A stretch of 64,000 nucleotides of DNA from Bin87 sp034423115 (lineage in GTDB: Bacteria > Chloroflexota > Dehalococcoidia > Lucifugimonadales > UBA3495): the NCBI GenBank assembly GCA_034423115.1, contig DAOUJD010000039.1:45519-109518 (forward strand), given 5' to 3'. Positions 9,046 through 16,383 of the stretch are shown here, piece after piece; within the stretch, counting starts at the first letter, position 1; every line of letters starts with the position of its first letter. The translations under genes and the position numbers were made by a program. A model generated the notes under the pieces. It had not been told where the DNA came from and did no database searches. It saw only the letters and a program-made list of their open reading frames with translations.

Positions 9046-9747
9046 CTACCTAGCGCGCCCGCCAACTGCGTCAATGATGGACCCGAAAATCAGGTTGCCG
9101 TCATCGGATCCCAGCAGCAACTCGCAACTGCGTTCGGGGTGCGGCATCATCCCCAAGACATTCCCAGATTCGTTGATGATGCCCGCGATATTGGCGACCG
9201 AACCGTTGGGGTTGGCAGACTCGGTAACGGTTCCCTCGGGTTCGCAATAACGGAATAGAACCCGTCCGGTCTCCTCGAGATCGGCAACGGTTGCTGGGTC
9301 GGCGTAGTAACTGCCCTCGCCGTGAGACACCGGTACGGCCAAGGGGCGGTCGGAGTGGCAACGACTGCTAAAGACAGTGTCGTTGCGCTCGGCTCGCAGG
9401 TGGGTCCACTGGCAGCGGTATTCCAGGTGTCCGTTGCGTCTCAACGCGCCCGGGAGGAGGCCGGCTTCGCAAAGGATCTGGAATCCATTGCAGATACCGA
9501 TCACGGGGCCGCCGGAGCGGGCGAAATCCACTACGGCATCCATGACTGGGGAGAATCTCGCGATGGCTCCGGCCCGCAGGTAGTCGCCGTAGGAGAATCC
9601 GCCGGGCACGATGATGGCGTCGTATCCGGTCAGGTGGCTGTCCTTATGCCAGACATAGCCGGCGTCCTGACCAAGCACGCCGTTGACCGCGTGATGGCAA
9701 TCGGTATCGCTCCAAGTCCCCGGGAATACCAGGATGCCGAAGCGCAT
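9046..9747 (-). CDS. purQ: Phosphoribosylformylglycinamidine synthase glutaminase subunit PurQ
   Basis: A 233-residue class I glutamine amidotransferase that releases ammonia from glutamine for PurL. The nucleophile elbow is GICNGFQ with Cys at about residue 86, and the His and Glu of the triad are in MMPHPERSCE near the C-terminus. The opening FGILVFPGTWSDTD and the VPGGFSYGDYLRAG segment are typical of PurQ. The stop lies two bases from the start of the EamA gene, and the gene follows the YqeY-like gene by eight bases, so the four genes look like one transcript. Confidence 0.97.
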   Translation of the reverse strand: MRFGILVFPGTWSDTDCHHAVNGVLGQDAGYVWHKDSHLTGYDAIIVPGGFSYGDYLRAGAIARFSPVMDAVVDFARSGGPVIGICNGFQILCEAGLLPGALRRNGHLEYRCQWTHLRAERNDTVFSSRCHSDRPLAVPVSHGEGSYYADPATVADLEETGRVLFRYCEPEGTVTESANPNGSVANIAGIINESGNVLGMMPHPERSCELLLGSDDGNLIFGSIIDAVGGRAR

Positions 9748-9755
9748 AGGACTCG

Positions 9756-10211
9756 CTAACCCAAGGATTCGAGCAGGCGGGACACTACGGCGTTGACCTC
9801 GCTGCCGTCGGCCTTCCCGCGCACCTGAGGCATGATGCGGCCCATGACCTTGCCGCGATCACCGGGGCCGGCAGCGCCAACGTCGGCTATGACTTGGCGG
9901 GCGAGGGCTTCAATGGCGTCGACGTCCATCTGCTCAGGCATGTACTCCAGCAGGATGGCGAGGGCAGCCTGCTCCTTCTCCACGAGGTCATTCCTGCCGC
10001 CCTGACCGAACATCTCGATGCTTTCGCGGCGATCTTTGGCCTGCTTGGTGATGACGTCCGAAACACCGTCATCATCCAAATCGGCCAGAGCGTTTTTCTC
10101 GGCCAACTGGATCTGGCTTTTGAGGAATCTGAGCGTTTCTAGACGCTCCCGGTCGCGGGCGCGCATGGTGTTGCGAATATCTTCTTCAAGACGATCTTTG
10201 ATAGTTGTCAT
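9756..10211 (-). CDS. GatB/YqeY domain-containing protein
   Basis: A 151-residue protein of the YqeY family, related to the tail domain of the GatB amidotransferase subunit. It opens with IKDRLEEDIRNTMRARDRERL, an alpha-helical segment typical of the family, and later has GRIMPQVRGKADGSEVN, the usual C-terminal signature. It may act in tRNA-dependent amidation or tRNA binding, but the role of stand-alone YqeY proteins is not settled. It is the first gene of the minus-strand run with purQ, and the tRNA-Leu gene lies upstream on the other strand. Confidence 0.9.
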   Translation of the reverse strand: MTTIKDRLEEDIRNTMRARDRERLETLRFLKSQIQLAEKNALADLDDDGVSDVITKQAKDRRESIEMFGQGGRNDLVEKEQAALAILLEYMPEQMDVDAIEALARQVIADVGAAGPGDRGKVMGRIMPQVRGKADGSEVNAVVSRLLESLG

Positions 10212-10305
10212 GTCGCGCCGCCCTGGATCTGTTCCGGTCTTGCTCCCCGAATGCTCGATGCTTCAGAGAACAATGCTACAACGCCCCGAGCCGCCGGCGC
10301 AACCG

Positions 10306-10314
10306 TGCTATACT
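10306..10314 (+). promoter_or_regulatory. Extended -10 promoter element before tRNA-Leu
   Basis: TG-C-TATACT is a near-consensus extended -10 element ending about ten bases before the mature tRNA 5' end. No convincing -35 box is seen, as is common for extended -10 promoters. Confidence 0.5.
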
Positions 10315-10324
10315 TTGTCAGTGG

Positions 10325-10411
10325 GCCGAAGTGGCGGAATGGTAGACGCGCCGGTCTCAAAAACCGGTGGGATAATATCCCGTGTCAGTTCGAGTCTGAC
10401 CTTCGGCACCA
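10325..10411 (+). tRNA. tRNA-Leu (CAA)
   Basis: The acceptor strands GCCGAAG and CTTCGGC pair perfectly and are followed by an encoded A plus CCA. The anticodon stem CCGGT/ACCGG holds the loop CTCAAAA, giving anticodon CAA, which reads the leucine codon TTG. The T loop is GTTCGAGTC. The length of 87 bases with a variable arm between the anticodon and T arms fits a class II tRNA. Confidence 0.95.
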
Positions 10412-10570
10412 GTTTCTCAATTCCCTCGACTTGCTTTGGGATGTTGCTCCCAGAACCTGGCTTTAGGGCCAACAGCGACTCCTTGCTGGCACCCGGTGTC
10501 TGGAGGAACAAGCAAATCCCAAACCCCGTGGAGCCGGGGCAGAGCGCCGCACGCCGTGGCGGCCCGTCTT

Positions 10571-10600
10571 GATCCCGTCGCGGAGTTTCAGCGACGGATC
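10571..10600. repeat. Imperfect inverted repeat (possible terminator)
   Basis: GATCCCGTCGC and GCGACGGATC flank a nine-base loop, forming a stem with one bulged base. It lies between the tRNA-Leu gene and the end of the FMN oxidase gene on the opposite strand. It has no clear U-tract on either side, so a terminator role is uncertain. Confidence 0.35.
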
Positions 10601-10662
10601 CCGTCTGGTTGCTCGTCCCTTGTACTTGCTCGTTCCGCCGCGGACTTTTGGCTCCTTGCGAA

Positions 10663-11856
10663 CTACAGGAGCCGGCCCTTCAGCGACTCGAACTCCGGGC
10701 GAGTGATGTATCCCTGTTCCAACAGACGGGCCAGGCGTTCCAGCTCGCCCACCACACCGCCGGCCCCGTCCGGGCCCGGGTCCTGGGCCACGGAGCGGTC
10801 CACCTGTTTCACGTCGGTGACGCCGCAGAGACCCATGGCCACGCTGAGCTCGGTACGCAGGATCTCCAGGCAGTGGCGGAGGCCATCTTCCCCGTTGACC
10901 GACAGCCCCCAGAAGATGGGCCGGCCCACGAAAACGGCCCGAGCGCCCAGTGCCAACGCCTTGAGCACATCGGCGCCCTTGCGAACGCCGCCGTCGAGAT
11001 AGACCTCCAGCCGATCGCCCACCGCGTCCGAGATCTTGGGCAGCATATCGATGGTGCCTTCCGTGCCCTGCAACGCGTGGCCGCCGTGGTTCGAGACCAC
11101 CAACGCATCGCAGCCGTACTCGGCGCAAAGCCGGGCGTCCTCTGCCGTCTGCACGCCCTTGATGACCAACGGCATCGAGGTCATGGAGCGCAGCCACTCC
11201 AGGTCAGACCAGTTGAGGCCATGCTCAAAGCTCTCGGCAAAATTCTCCCGCGTGGGCAGGTTGGGCAGCTCGATCCCCTGGAAGTTTTTCAGGGTTCGCT
11301 CCTGGTCCAGAGTGTAGGCGTAGCGGTACTCCCGCTCCCGGGAGTTGGCGCCCAGGTTATCCACCGTGAGCATCATGGCCTTGTAGCCCGCCTGTTCCGC
11401 CCGGTGCACCAGGATCTCGGTCAGTTCCCGGTTCTGGAAGAAATAGAGCTGGAACCAAAGCGAATTGGTAGCAACATCGGCCACTTCCTCAATGCTGTAG
11501 CTGGAGGCGGTGCTCAGCCCCAGGATGGTTCCCGCAGCGCCGGCGGCCCGAGTGGAAGCCAGTTCACCCAAGGGATGGGCGCGCTGGTGAGTGCCGGTGG
11601 GGGCAAGCATCACCGGCATGCTGATCTCTTCGCCCAGCACCGTGGTGGTCATGTCCCGCTCGGTGACGTCCACCAGGATACGGGGACGCAGCTTGACCTC
11701 GCTCATGGCCTGGACGTTGGTGGTGTTGGTAATCCAGTCGGGCGCGCCAAGGTCGCCGAACAGCCGGTCGAACAGCGCCCGCGGCATGGTCTGCTTGGCC
11801 CGCGCCTCGTAGTCTCCAATGGTCAGCAGCGTCGGCTGGGTCGTCTGGGTAGTCAT
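10663..11856 (-). CDS. FMN-dependent alpha-hydroxy-acid oxidase-like protein with C-terminal SHOCT motif
   Basis: A 397-residue TIM-barrel enzyme of the glycolate oxidase / L-lactate dehydrogenase family, which uses FMN to oxidise 2-hydroxy acids. The start is the ATG at 11856 after AAGGAGGA; the frame is open further upstream but without family similarity. LVIKGVQTAEDA carries the FMN-binding Lys, ALVVSNHGGHALQG carries the catalytic His, and VYLDGGVRKGADVLKALALGA the phosphate-binding region. The Arg that normally follows as SNHGGR is His here, so the usual carboxylate anchor is missing. The last 30 residues (LERLARLLEQGYITRPEFESL) match a SHOCT motif, unusual in this family. The next minus-strand gene upstream is a luciferase-like oxidoreductase, 32 bases away. 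Confidence 0.85.
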   Translation of the reverse strand: MTTQTTQPTLLTIGDYEARAKQTMPRALFDRLFGDLGAPDWITNTTNVQAMSEVKLRPRILVDVTERDMTTTVLGEEISMPVMLAPTGTHQRAHPLGELASTRAAGAAGTILGLSTASSYSIEEVADVATNSLWFQLYFFQNRELTEILVHRAEQAGYKAMMLTVDNLGANSREREYRYAYTLDQERTLKNFQGIELPNLPTRENFAESFEHGLNWSDLEWLRSMTSMPLVIKGVQTAEDARLCAEYGCDALVVSNHGGHALQGTEGTIDMLPKISDAVGDRLEVYLDGGVRKGADVLKALALGARAVFVGRPIFWGLSVNGEDGLRHCLEILRTELSVAMGLCGVTDVKQVDRSVAQDPGPDGAGGVVGELERLARLLEQGYITRPEFESLKGRLL

Positions 11857-11888
11857 GCGTCCTCCTTGATGGCGGTCGGCCGGGGGAA

Positions 11889-12902
11889 CTACAGGGCGTG
11901 CAACGCCGGTATGACCTCTCGGCCCACCAGGTCGATGTGCTCCAAAACTTCGGTCTGGGACATCTCCGGGTAGAACAGCCGGATCGCCACGTCGGTGAAT
12001 CCCATCTCGTGGTAGGCGGCGATCTGCTCGACGCACTCCTCAGGGCTGCCCACCAGGAAGGTGTCGTCCATCAGCGTTTCCAGGTCGCCGGTTACCTTCC
12101 TGGTCAATTCGTCATCGGTGCCGTGGAGACCGTGGTAGGCATACACTTCGTACTTCTTGGCGAAGTTGGCCCGGGCCCGCTCCAGCGCCTCCTCATGGGT
12201 GGGGGCGCAGAAGAACTCGCGCACGATGACCATGTCCTCGGGAACGTCGTGGCCGTTCTCCTCCAGGGTCTGATGGTACAGGGATATCTGGTGCCGGATG
12301 GTGGCGTTGGATTGCGCCGGCCCGACGTAGAGGATGTCGCCGCCCCGCCCCACTCGCCGCACCGCCGGATCGCTCATCGCCGCCTGCCAGATCTTGGGGT
12401 GAGGCTTCTGGTAGGGCCGCGCGGTAGGCCGCGCTCCGGTCACGTTGTAGTAGCGGCCGTGGTGGGTAACCTCTTCGTCGGTCCACAGCCGGCGCATCAG
12501 ACCCAGCGCTTCGGTGCAGCGGGCGCCGCGCTGGGACATCCGCGTCCCGAAGGCTTCACACTCCTCCGGGCGGTAACCCAGCCCGATGCCGAGAATGAAG
12601 CGTCCCTCCGCGATGTGATCGAGGGTCGCCGCCTGCTCCGCCACCTCCACCGGATTCAACAACGGCAGCAACAGGACCGAGGTGGCCAGCTTCATGTCTC
12701 CCGACTCGGCGGCCAGCCGCGCCAGCACCGGCCACGGCTGGAAATGCTGGAAGGGGTCGATCAGGTAGTGGTGGGCCCAGCCATAGATGTCGAACCCGGC
12801 ATCGCGGGAGGCCCGGAACTGCTCAAGGTGGTTCTGCCACTGTTGCTGGTGGTCGATACTGTCCCGCTGCACCACCTGCCCGACCTGATAACCAACGCGC
12901 AT
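11889..12902 (-). CDS. LLM class flavin-dependent oxidoreductase
   Basis: A 337-residue luciferase-like TIM-barrel enzyme. It opens MRVGYQVGQVVQRD. ATSVLLLPLLNPVEVAEQAATLDHIAEGRFILGIGLGYR is the strongest signature, shown here in parts: LLPLLNPVEVAEQ, then TLDHIAEGRF, then GIGLGYR. The C-terminal part has the VGSPEECVEQIAAY segment that closes the barrel. It is expected to use FMNH2 or F420 to oxidise a small organic substrate. It lies directly upstream of the FMN oxidase gene and may share its transcript. Substrate unknown. Confidence 0.9.
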   Translation of the reverse strand: MRVGYQVGQVVQRDSIDHQQQWQNHLEQFRASRDAGFDIYGWAHHYLIDPFQHFQPWPVLARLAAESGDMKLATSVLLLPLLNPVEVAEQAATLDHIAEGRFILGIGLGYRPEECEAFGTRMSQRGARCTEALGLMRRLWTDEEVTHHGRYYNVTGARPTARPYQKPHPKIWQAAMSDPAVRRVGRGGDILYVGPAQSNATIRHQISLYHQTLEENGHDVPEDMVIVREFFCAPTHEEALERARANFAKKYEVYAYHGLHGTDDELTRKVTGDLETLMDDTFLVGSPEECVEQIAAYHEMGFTDVAIRLFYPEMSQTEVLEHIDLVGREVIPALHAL

Positions 12903-13006
12903 TTTATCACCCTGCCCCGCCCAGCGCGGGCAGCCTATCCATGCAGAAAGGACGAGTGCAAAGTCTTCTACTCCCGCTCATGGTGCGGTACGTCCGCCTC
13001 TGGCGG

Positions 13007-13057
13007 GAGCCTGTCGAACCATGCCCTGCTCTAGCCAATCCATCCTTCGACAAGCTC
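13007..13057. repeat. Palindromic intergenic repeat unit
   Basis: GAGCCTGTCGAA and TTCGACAAGCTC form an inverted repeat with one mismatch, separated by 27 bases. The core TTCGACAAGCTCAGGATG is a motif I know as a widespread short palindromic intergenic sequence in environmental bacterial genomes. It sits in the 197-base gap between the luciferase-like gene and the NHL gene. Confidence 0.55.
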
Positions 13058-13099
13058 AGGATGATCGGATCGGGAGACTTATCTACTTTGTAACAAGCC

Positions 13100-13993
13100 C
13101 TATCCCCCGACGTGGCGGTACTTGATCAGCCGCTCGCCTTCCAGGTTCTGGTTCACGTAGATGTCGCCGTGGGAATCGACCCACACGGCGTGGGCGCCGT
13201 TGCCCCACCCGGCGTCCGAGGGGCTGCCCCAGCGCGCCAGCACGTTGCCGTCGATGTCCAGGATGGACATGAATCCGTCCAGCTCCGGCACGTAAACGGC
13301 CAAATCCTCGTCGATGTAGATGTCGCAGGGCCGAGCCAGGTCCGTCCATTGCTCCAGGAAGTTGCCCTCGGAGTCGAAGATCTGCATCCGGTTATTTTCT
13401 CGGTCGGCCACGAACACCCGCCCGTCCGTGTGCACCCAAACCCCGTGGGGGACGTGGAACTCGCCGGGCTCGGTTTTCCCCGGCGCGCCCCAGGAGTCCA
13501 CCAGCTCGCCATCGGCGGTGAACCGATGTACCCGAGCGTTGCCGTAGCCGTCAGAGATGTACAGCAGGCCGTCCGGGGAAATGGCGATGTCGCTGGGGCG
13601 GTTGAATGGGCCGGCCGCCCGAACCGCAGGGTCGCTGTAGTTCCCCGACCAGCCGGTATCCGAGGGCTTGTCCCACTCGCCCATGGTCATCAGCAGGTTG
13701 CCCTTGGGGTCGTACTTGAGGACCACGTGGCTGTTCTTGACCGGCAGGTAGAGATTCTCGTCGTCGTCGATGAACATGCCGTGGGCGTCGGTGAGGACGC
13801 CCTCGCCCCATGAGGCGAGATAGTTGCCGTCCCGGTCAAGGACGATCAGGGGGTGCTCGCCGCGGTTGAAGAGATACACCCGGTCCTCGGAATCGGTCAC
13901 GATGGCTGTCTGTCCCAGCGCCCACCCCTCGGGCAGCTTCTCCCAATTCTCGACCTGTTCATATGTATACTTGCCACTGCCGACTGTAACCAT
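13100..13993 (-). CDS. NHL-repeat beta-propeller protein (peptidyl-amidating-lyase-like)
   Basis: A 297-residue six-bladed NHL propeller, related to the lyase domain of peptidyl-glycine alpha-amidating enzymes. Blades are seen as repeats of the form D.dGn.l..WG...: DRDGNYLASWGEG, DPKGNLLMTMGEW, TADGELVDSWGAPG, DSEGNFLEQW and DIDGNVLARWGSP. No signal peptide is evident, and the catalytic residues of a true lyase cannot be checked by eye. The start is the ATG at 13993, preceded by AAGGAGG; the upstream extension of the frame has no family similarity. The gene is followed by a palindromic repeat. Function beyond the fold is unknown. Confidence 0.8.
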   Translation of the reverse strand: MVTVGSGKYTYEQVENWEKLPEGWALGQTAIVTDSEDRVYLFNRGEHPLIVLDRDGNYLASWGEGVLTDAHGMFIDDDENLYLPVKNSHVVLKYDPKGNLLMTMGEWDKPSDTGWSGNYSDPAVRAAGPFNRPSDIAISPDGLLYISDGYGNARVHRFTADGELVDSWGAPGKTEPGEFHVPHGVWVHTDGRVFVADRENNRMQIFDSEGNFLEQWTDLARPCDIYIDEDLAVYVPELDGFMSILDIDGNVLARWGSPSDAGWGNGAHAVWVDSHGDIYVNQNLEGERLIKYRHVGG

Positions 13994-14082
13994 ATCGTCG
14001 CCTCCTTGATCGGGCCCGGTGACACCCGGGAGTTGGTTATCGGTTGCTCTAGGATTGTCTGAGAGGCCCGGACGAAAACTCG

Positions 14083-14667
14083 TCACAATAGCCGTCCCGA
14101 CTGGTCAAATCCGGCGGCAACTGGAACCCATCTTCCGCCGCCACCGACAGCCATCTCATGCTTCTGCATGTAACCCTCACTGGTTATCCGTTCCCGGTCT
14201 GCGGCAAACGTGCGGAGCACTTCACGTTCGACTGCACGGGCAGCGGCCCTGTTTTCGAATTTCCAAGCGGCACGGAGAATAAGAGTGCCAGATGCCAGTT
14301 CCAGATCCGCAACTCTGCGGGGAAGATCGTTGGTGGTGCCAATTTTTTCCACAGTGTTATCTCCGTCCAAGCTAAGGAGATAGAGGAAGTAACTGCCAGG
14401 GATGTCGGTTGGCACCCCGGATTTGAACGCCTCAAAGTCCCTTTTGGCATCAGGAACCGTTATAGCCTTGTGTCTCAATTCCAATTTCAATTCTTCCGGG
14501 CACCCTTCTTCGAGCATTGTGCGCACAGTTCTAATAAACTTGGAAGAGACCTCATGCACGGGTGCCAATGCTTCGGCATAATCGTGGATTTTTTGGGAGC
14601 TGTCGGGGTTTGCCGTCATATATTCCGCAGCATCCAGTGCTCGTTTACTTTTGTGATGAATTCTCAT
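14083..14667 (-). CDS. GIY-YIG-type (T5orf172/Mug113-like) putative nuclease
   Basis: A protein of about 194 residues with a helical N-terminal half and a C-terminal domain resembling the GIY-YIG family seen in T5orf172 and Mug113 proteins. GSYFLYLLSLDG stands for the GIY part, VEKIGTTNDLPRRVADL for the YIG part with the Arg, and ARAVEREVLRTF carries the later Glu. The start at 14667 has GGAGG nine bases upstream; ATGs at 14694 and 14676 are alternatives. Its base composition is clearly less GC-rich than its neighbours, suggesting later acquisition. It lies 31 bases after the selenoprotein gene on the same strand. Mobile-element or repair role is possible but not shown. Confidence 0.6.
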   Translation of the reverse strand: MRIHHKSKRALDAAEYMTANPDSSQKIHDYAEALAPVHEVSSKFIRTVRTMLEEGCPEELKLELRHKAITVPDAKRDFEAFKSGVPTDIPGSYFLYLLSLDGDNTVEKIGTTNDLPRRVADLELASGTLILRAAWKFENRAAARAVEREVLRTFAADRERITSEGYMQKHEMAVGGGGRWVPVAAGFDQSGRLL

Positions 14668-14698
14668 TCTGCCCATCCTCCCAATCGATGCCAACGCT

Positions 14699-15256
14699 TT
14701 AGAAGGTTGTCAGCGTATCGATAACCGCCTGCTCCAACTCCCCGGCGCGGACGGACACTTGGTCAGGCGTCAGACCACCCAGAGGATGGGGGATGCCCAG
14801 CGGATGGAAGTCGCCGCGGCCAAAGGTGCGGGCGTGGCGAAAGGCCGAGTTCAGGAACGGATCGGTGCAGAGCACCACCGTAGGGATGCCGAGGTTTTCC
14901 AGCGTCATTGCGTCGTGCACACTGCACGCGGTGCAGGACCCTCAATCGGCAATCGCCGTCACCACGAAGTCGCATCGCGCGGAAAGGTCGCTGATGATCT
15001 CATCGGCGGCCGGCCGGGAATAGACGTACTTGTCCACAGTGATCACGTCGCCCAGTTCCAGGTCCTTCGCCATCTGCTCGCCTATGTTGCGCAGCAGCAG
15101 GTCGGCGTTGGCCTTGCGGTTGCCCAAAAAACCGCCGACCTTATCGTGCATCGTGTCCAATCGTGGCGCGGCCCGCCAACGGGACGCCGCATCCGGATCA
15201 ATGGGCAAGGCAAGGCCCAGTTCCCGCATCCGGTCCTGGTAGTTCGTTACAGTCAT
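14699..15256 (-). CDS. UGSC family selenoprotein (in-frame UGA read as selenocysteine)
   Basis: A 185-residue protein is obtained only if the TGA at 14942-14944 is read as selenocysteine. The two halves are in the same frame. Before the UGA the protein reads CDFVVTAIAD, and after it GSCTACSVHDAMTLENLGIP, so the joined motif is D-U-GSC-TAC. This matches the UGSC family of selenoproteins, whose homologues carry Cys at the same place. The U-x-x-C arrangement suggests redox chemistry; the substrate is unknown. Sequence 18 bases downstream folds into a bSECIS-like hairpin. A conserved partner gene lies upstream on the same strand. No selenocysteine tRNA or sel gene is in this window. A nonsense mutation is the alternative reading. 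Confidence 0.85.
14911..14930 (-). promoter_or_regulatory. Candidate bacterial SECIS hairpin
   Basis: On the coding strand, CGCGUGC pairs with GCACGACG (one bulged A), giving a seven-base-pair stem with loop AGUGU. The loop has G as its second base and begins 18 bases after the UGA. Bacterial SECIS elements need an apical loop with an early G at roughly this distance. A competing stem CUGCAC/GUGCAG with a three-base loop also exists. Confidence 0.6.
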
Positions 15257-15297
15257 CGTTCCCTCTTCAATGCAGTCATCGTTCCCTTTTCAATAGC
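15252..15297 (-). repeat. Tandem 23-base duplication of the selenoprotein ribosome-binding/start region
   Basis: Two nearly identical copies of a block containing AGGGAACG-ATGAC lie head to tail. The outer copy opens an eight-codon frame, MTALKRER, whose TGA overlaps the ATG of the selenoprotein gene (ATGA). This could act as a leader that couples translation, or be a neutral slippage duplication. Confidence 0.55.
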
Positions 15298-15324
15298 AGC
15301 CTGCCCCGTGCTCGACCCGGGGGC

Positions 15325-15345
15325 ACCCCGTACTTCATACGGGGT
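15325..15345. terminator. Perfect stem-loop between the partner gene and the selenoprotein gene
   Basis: ACCCCGTA and TACGGGGT form a perfect eight-base-pair stem with a five-base loop, just after the stop of the upstream minus-strand gene. No U-tract follows, so it may be an RNA processing or attenuating structure rather than a full terminator. Confidence 0.4.
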
Positions 15346-15351
15346 CTGCGT

Positions 15352-16383
15352 TTAACGTTCGATCTTGCGCGTTACCCGGCGTGAACCCCAACCCGGCAGG
15401 TAGGCCGAGTGGGGGCCGCCGGCGCCGCCGGCGACGAAAATGTTGATGCGGTCCGGGGCGCGGACCACCGGCACCATCTGGTCGTCGTCTTCAGCGTCGA
15501 TGTACCTGGGCCAGAAGTGGCCGCGGCGGGAGTCGCCCTGGGGCGGGCCGCCCTGGCGGAGTTTCCGTACCGGCTTGCGGGCGTGCTCGAAGAGGAACTG
15601 GCGGATGTCCCGCTTGTTCCAGCCGTCGCGGTGGAGAAACTTGGCGTGCTCAGGGCCAATGACCACCATCGTGTCGCCCATTACGTACATCTGGACGTTG
15701 CCCAGGGTGCACATGGTGTCGGCAAGCACGGTCAGGAAGTTCCGCGAGTGGGTGGCGTGGTACATGATGTTGTGGGGCGCCTCCGCCGGGAACACCGACA
15801 CCGTGCTGTCGGTCGGAGCGAAGCCGAGTTCAACGTGCATCGGTTCCCAGGGGTTGGCATCCTCGTCCTCGGCAACGCAGTAGGTGTACGCACCAGGGTG
15901 GCCGAAGGTGGCTTTGTTGGTCTCGCCGGGTATCGCGCCGCCCAGATTGAGCAGAATCAGCTTGACCGCGCGGCCGATGGTGGCGTTGGCCCGCCAACCG
16001 GAGCCGAAGCAGTTGTAGCCGCCGTTGATGTCCAGTTCCTTGACGATGGGGCCGTTGATTATCAGCAGCGGCGTGTGGATGCCCGTGGAGCACATCACTC
16101 CCCGCAGGTTGAACCGCTCGTCCATCATCGCTTCCAGGGCCGTGATGATCACCGGCATGTGCTCCGGCACGCAGCCCGCCATTACGGCGTTGACCGCGAT
16201 GCGCTCGACGGTAGCCCGTCCGCCCAGCGGCGGCAACTCAGCGATGAGTTCATCGCCCCCGCGTCCGGTGATCTCCACAAACCGGCGAACCAACGGCTCG
16301 GACGGCGGCACCACCGGCAGGCCATCGGTCCACCCGGTCTCGAACATCAATTCAATGGCATCGGAAACGTCGGTGGCAAGCAT
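15352..16383 (-). CDS. Conserved partner protein of the UGSC selenoprotein, unknown function
   Basis: A 343-residue cytoplasmic-looking protein with no membrane segment. It opens with AIELMFETGWTDGLPVVPPSE, followed by AVNAVMAGCVPEHMPVII, GSGWRANATIGRAVKLILLN and IPGETNKATFGHPGAY. I recall proteins of this type beside UGSC-type genes in other genomes; that association is from memory. Cysteines in MAGCVPE and GVMCSTG could be redox partners. It ends about 95 bases before the selenoprotein start, so both are probably on one transcript with a hairpin between them. I do not know its reaction. Confidence 0.65.
   Translation of the reverse strand: MLATDVSDAIELMFETGWTDGLPVVPPSEPLVRRFVEITGRGGDELIAELPPLGGRATVERIAVNAVMAGCVPEHMPVIITALEAMMDERFNLRGVMCSTGIHTPLLIINGPIVKELDINGGYNCFGSGWRANATIGRAVKLILLNLGGAIPGETNKATFGHPGAYTYCVAEDEDANPWEPMHVELGFAPTDSTVSVFPAEAPHNIMYHATHSRNFLTVLADTMCTLGNVQMYVMGDTMVVIGPEHAKFLHRDGWNKRDIRQFLFEHARKPVRKLRQGGPPQGDSRRGHFWPRYIDAEDDDQMVPVVRAPDRINIFVAGGAGGPHSAYLPGWGSRRVTRKIER

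Noticed and set aside
10018..10572. Plus-strand ORF of 184 residues
   Set aside because: It overlaps the YqeY gene antisense and reads through tRNA-Leu.
14942..14944. Nonsense mutation making the UGSC gene a pseudogene
   Set aside because: The stop is exactly at the Sec/Cys position of the family, the frame continues intact for 80 codons, and a SECIS-like hairpin follows.
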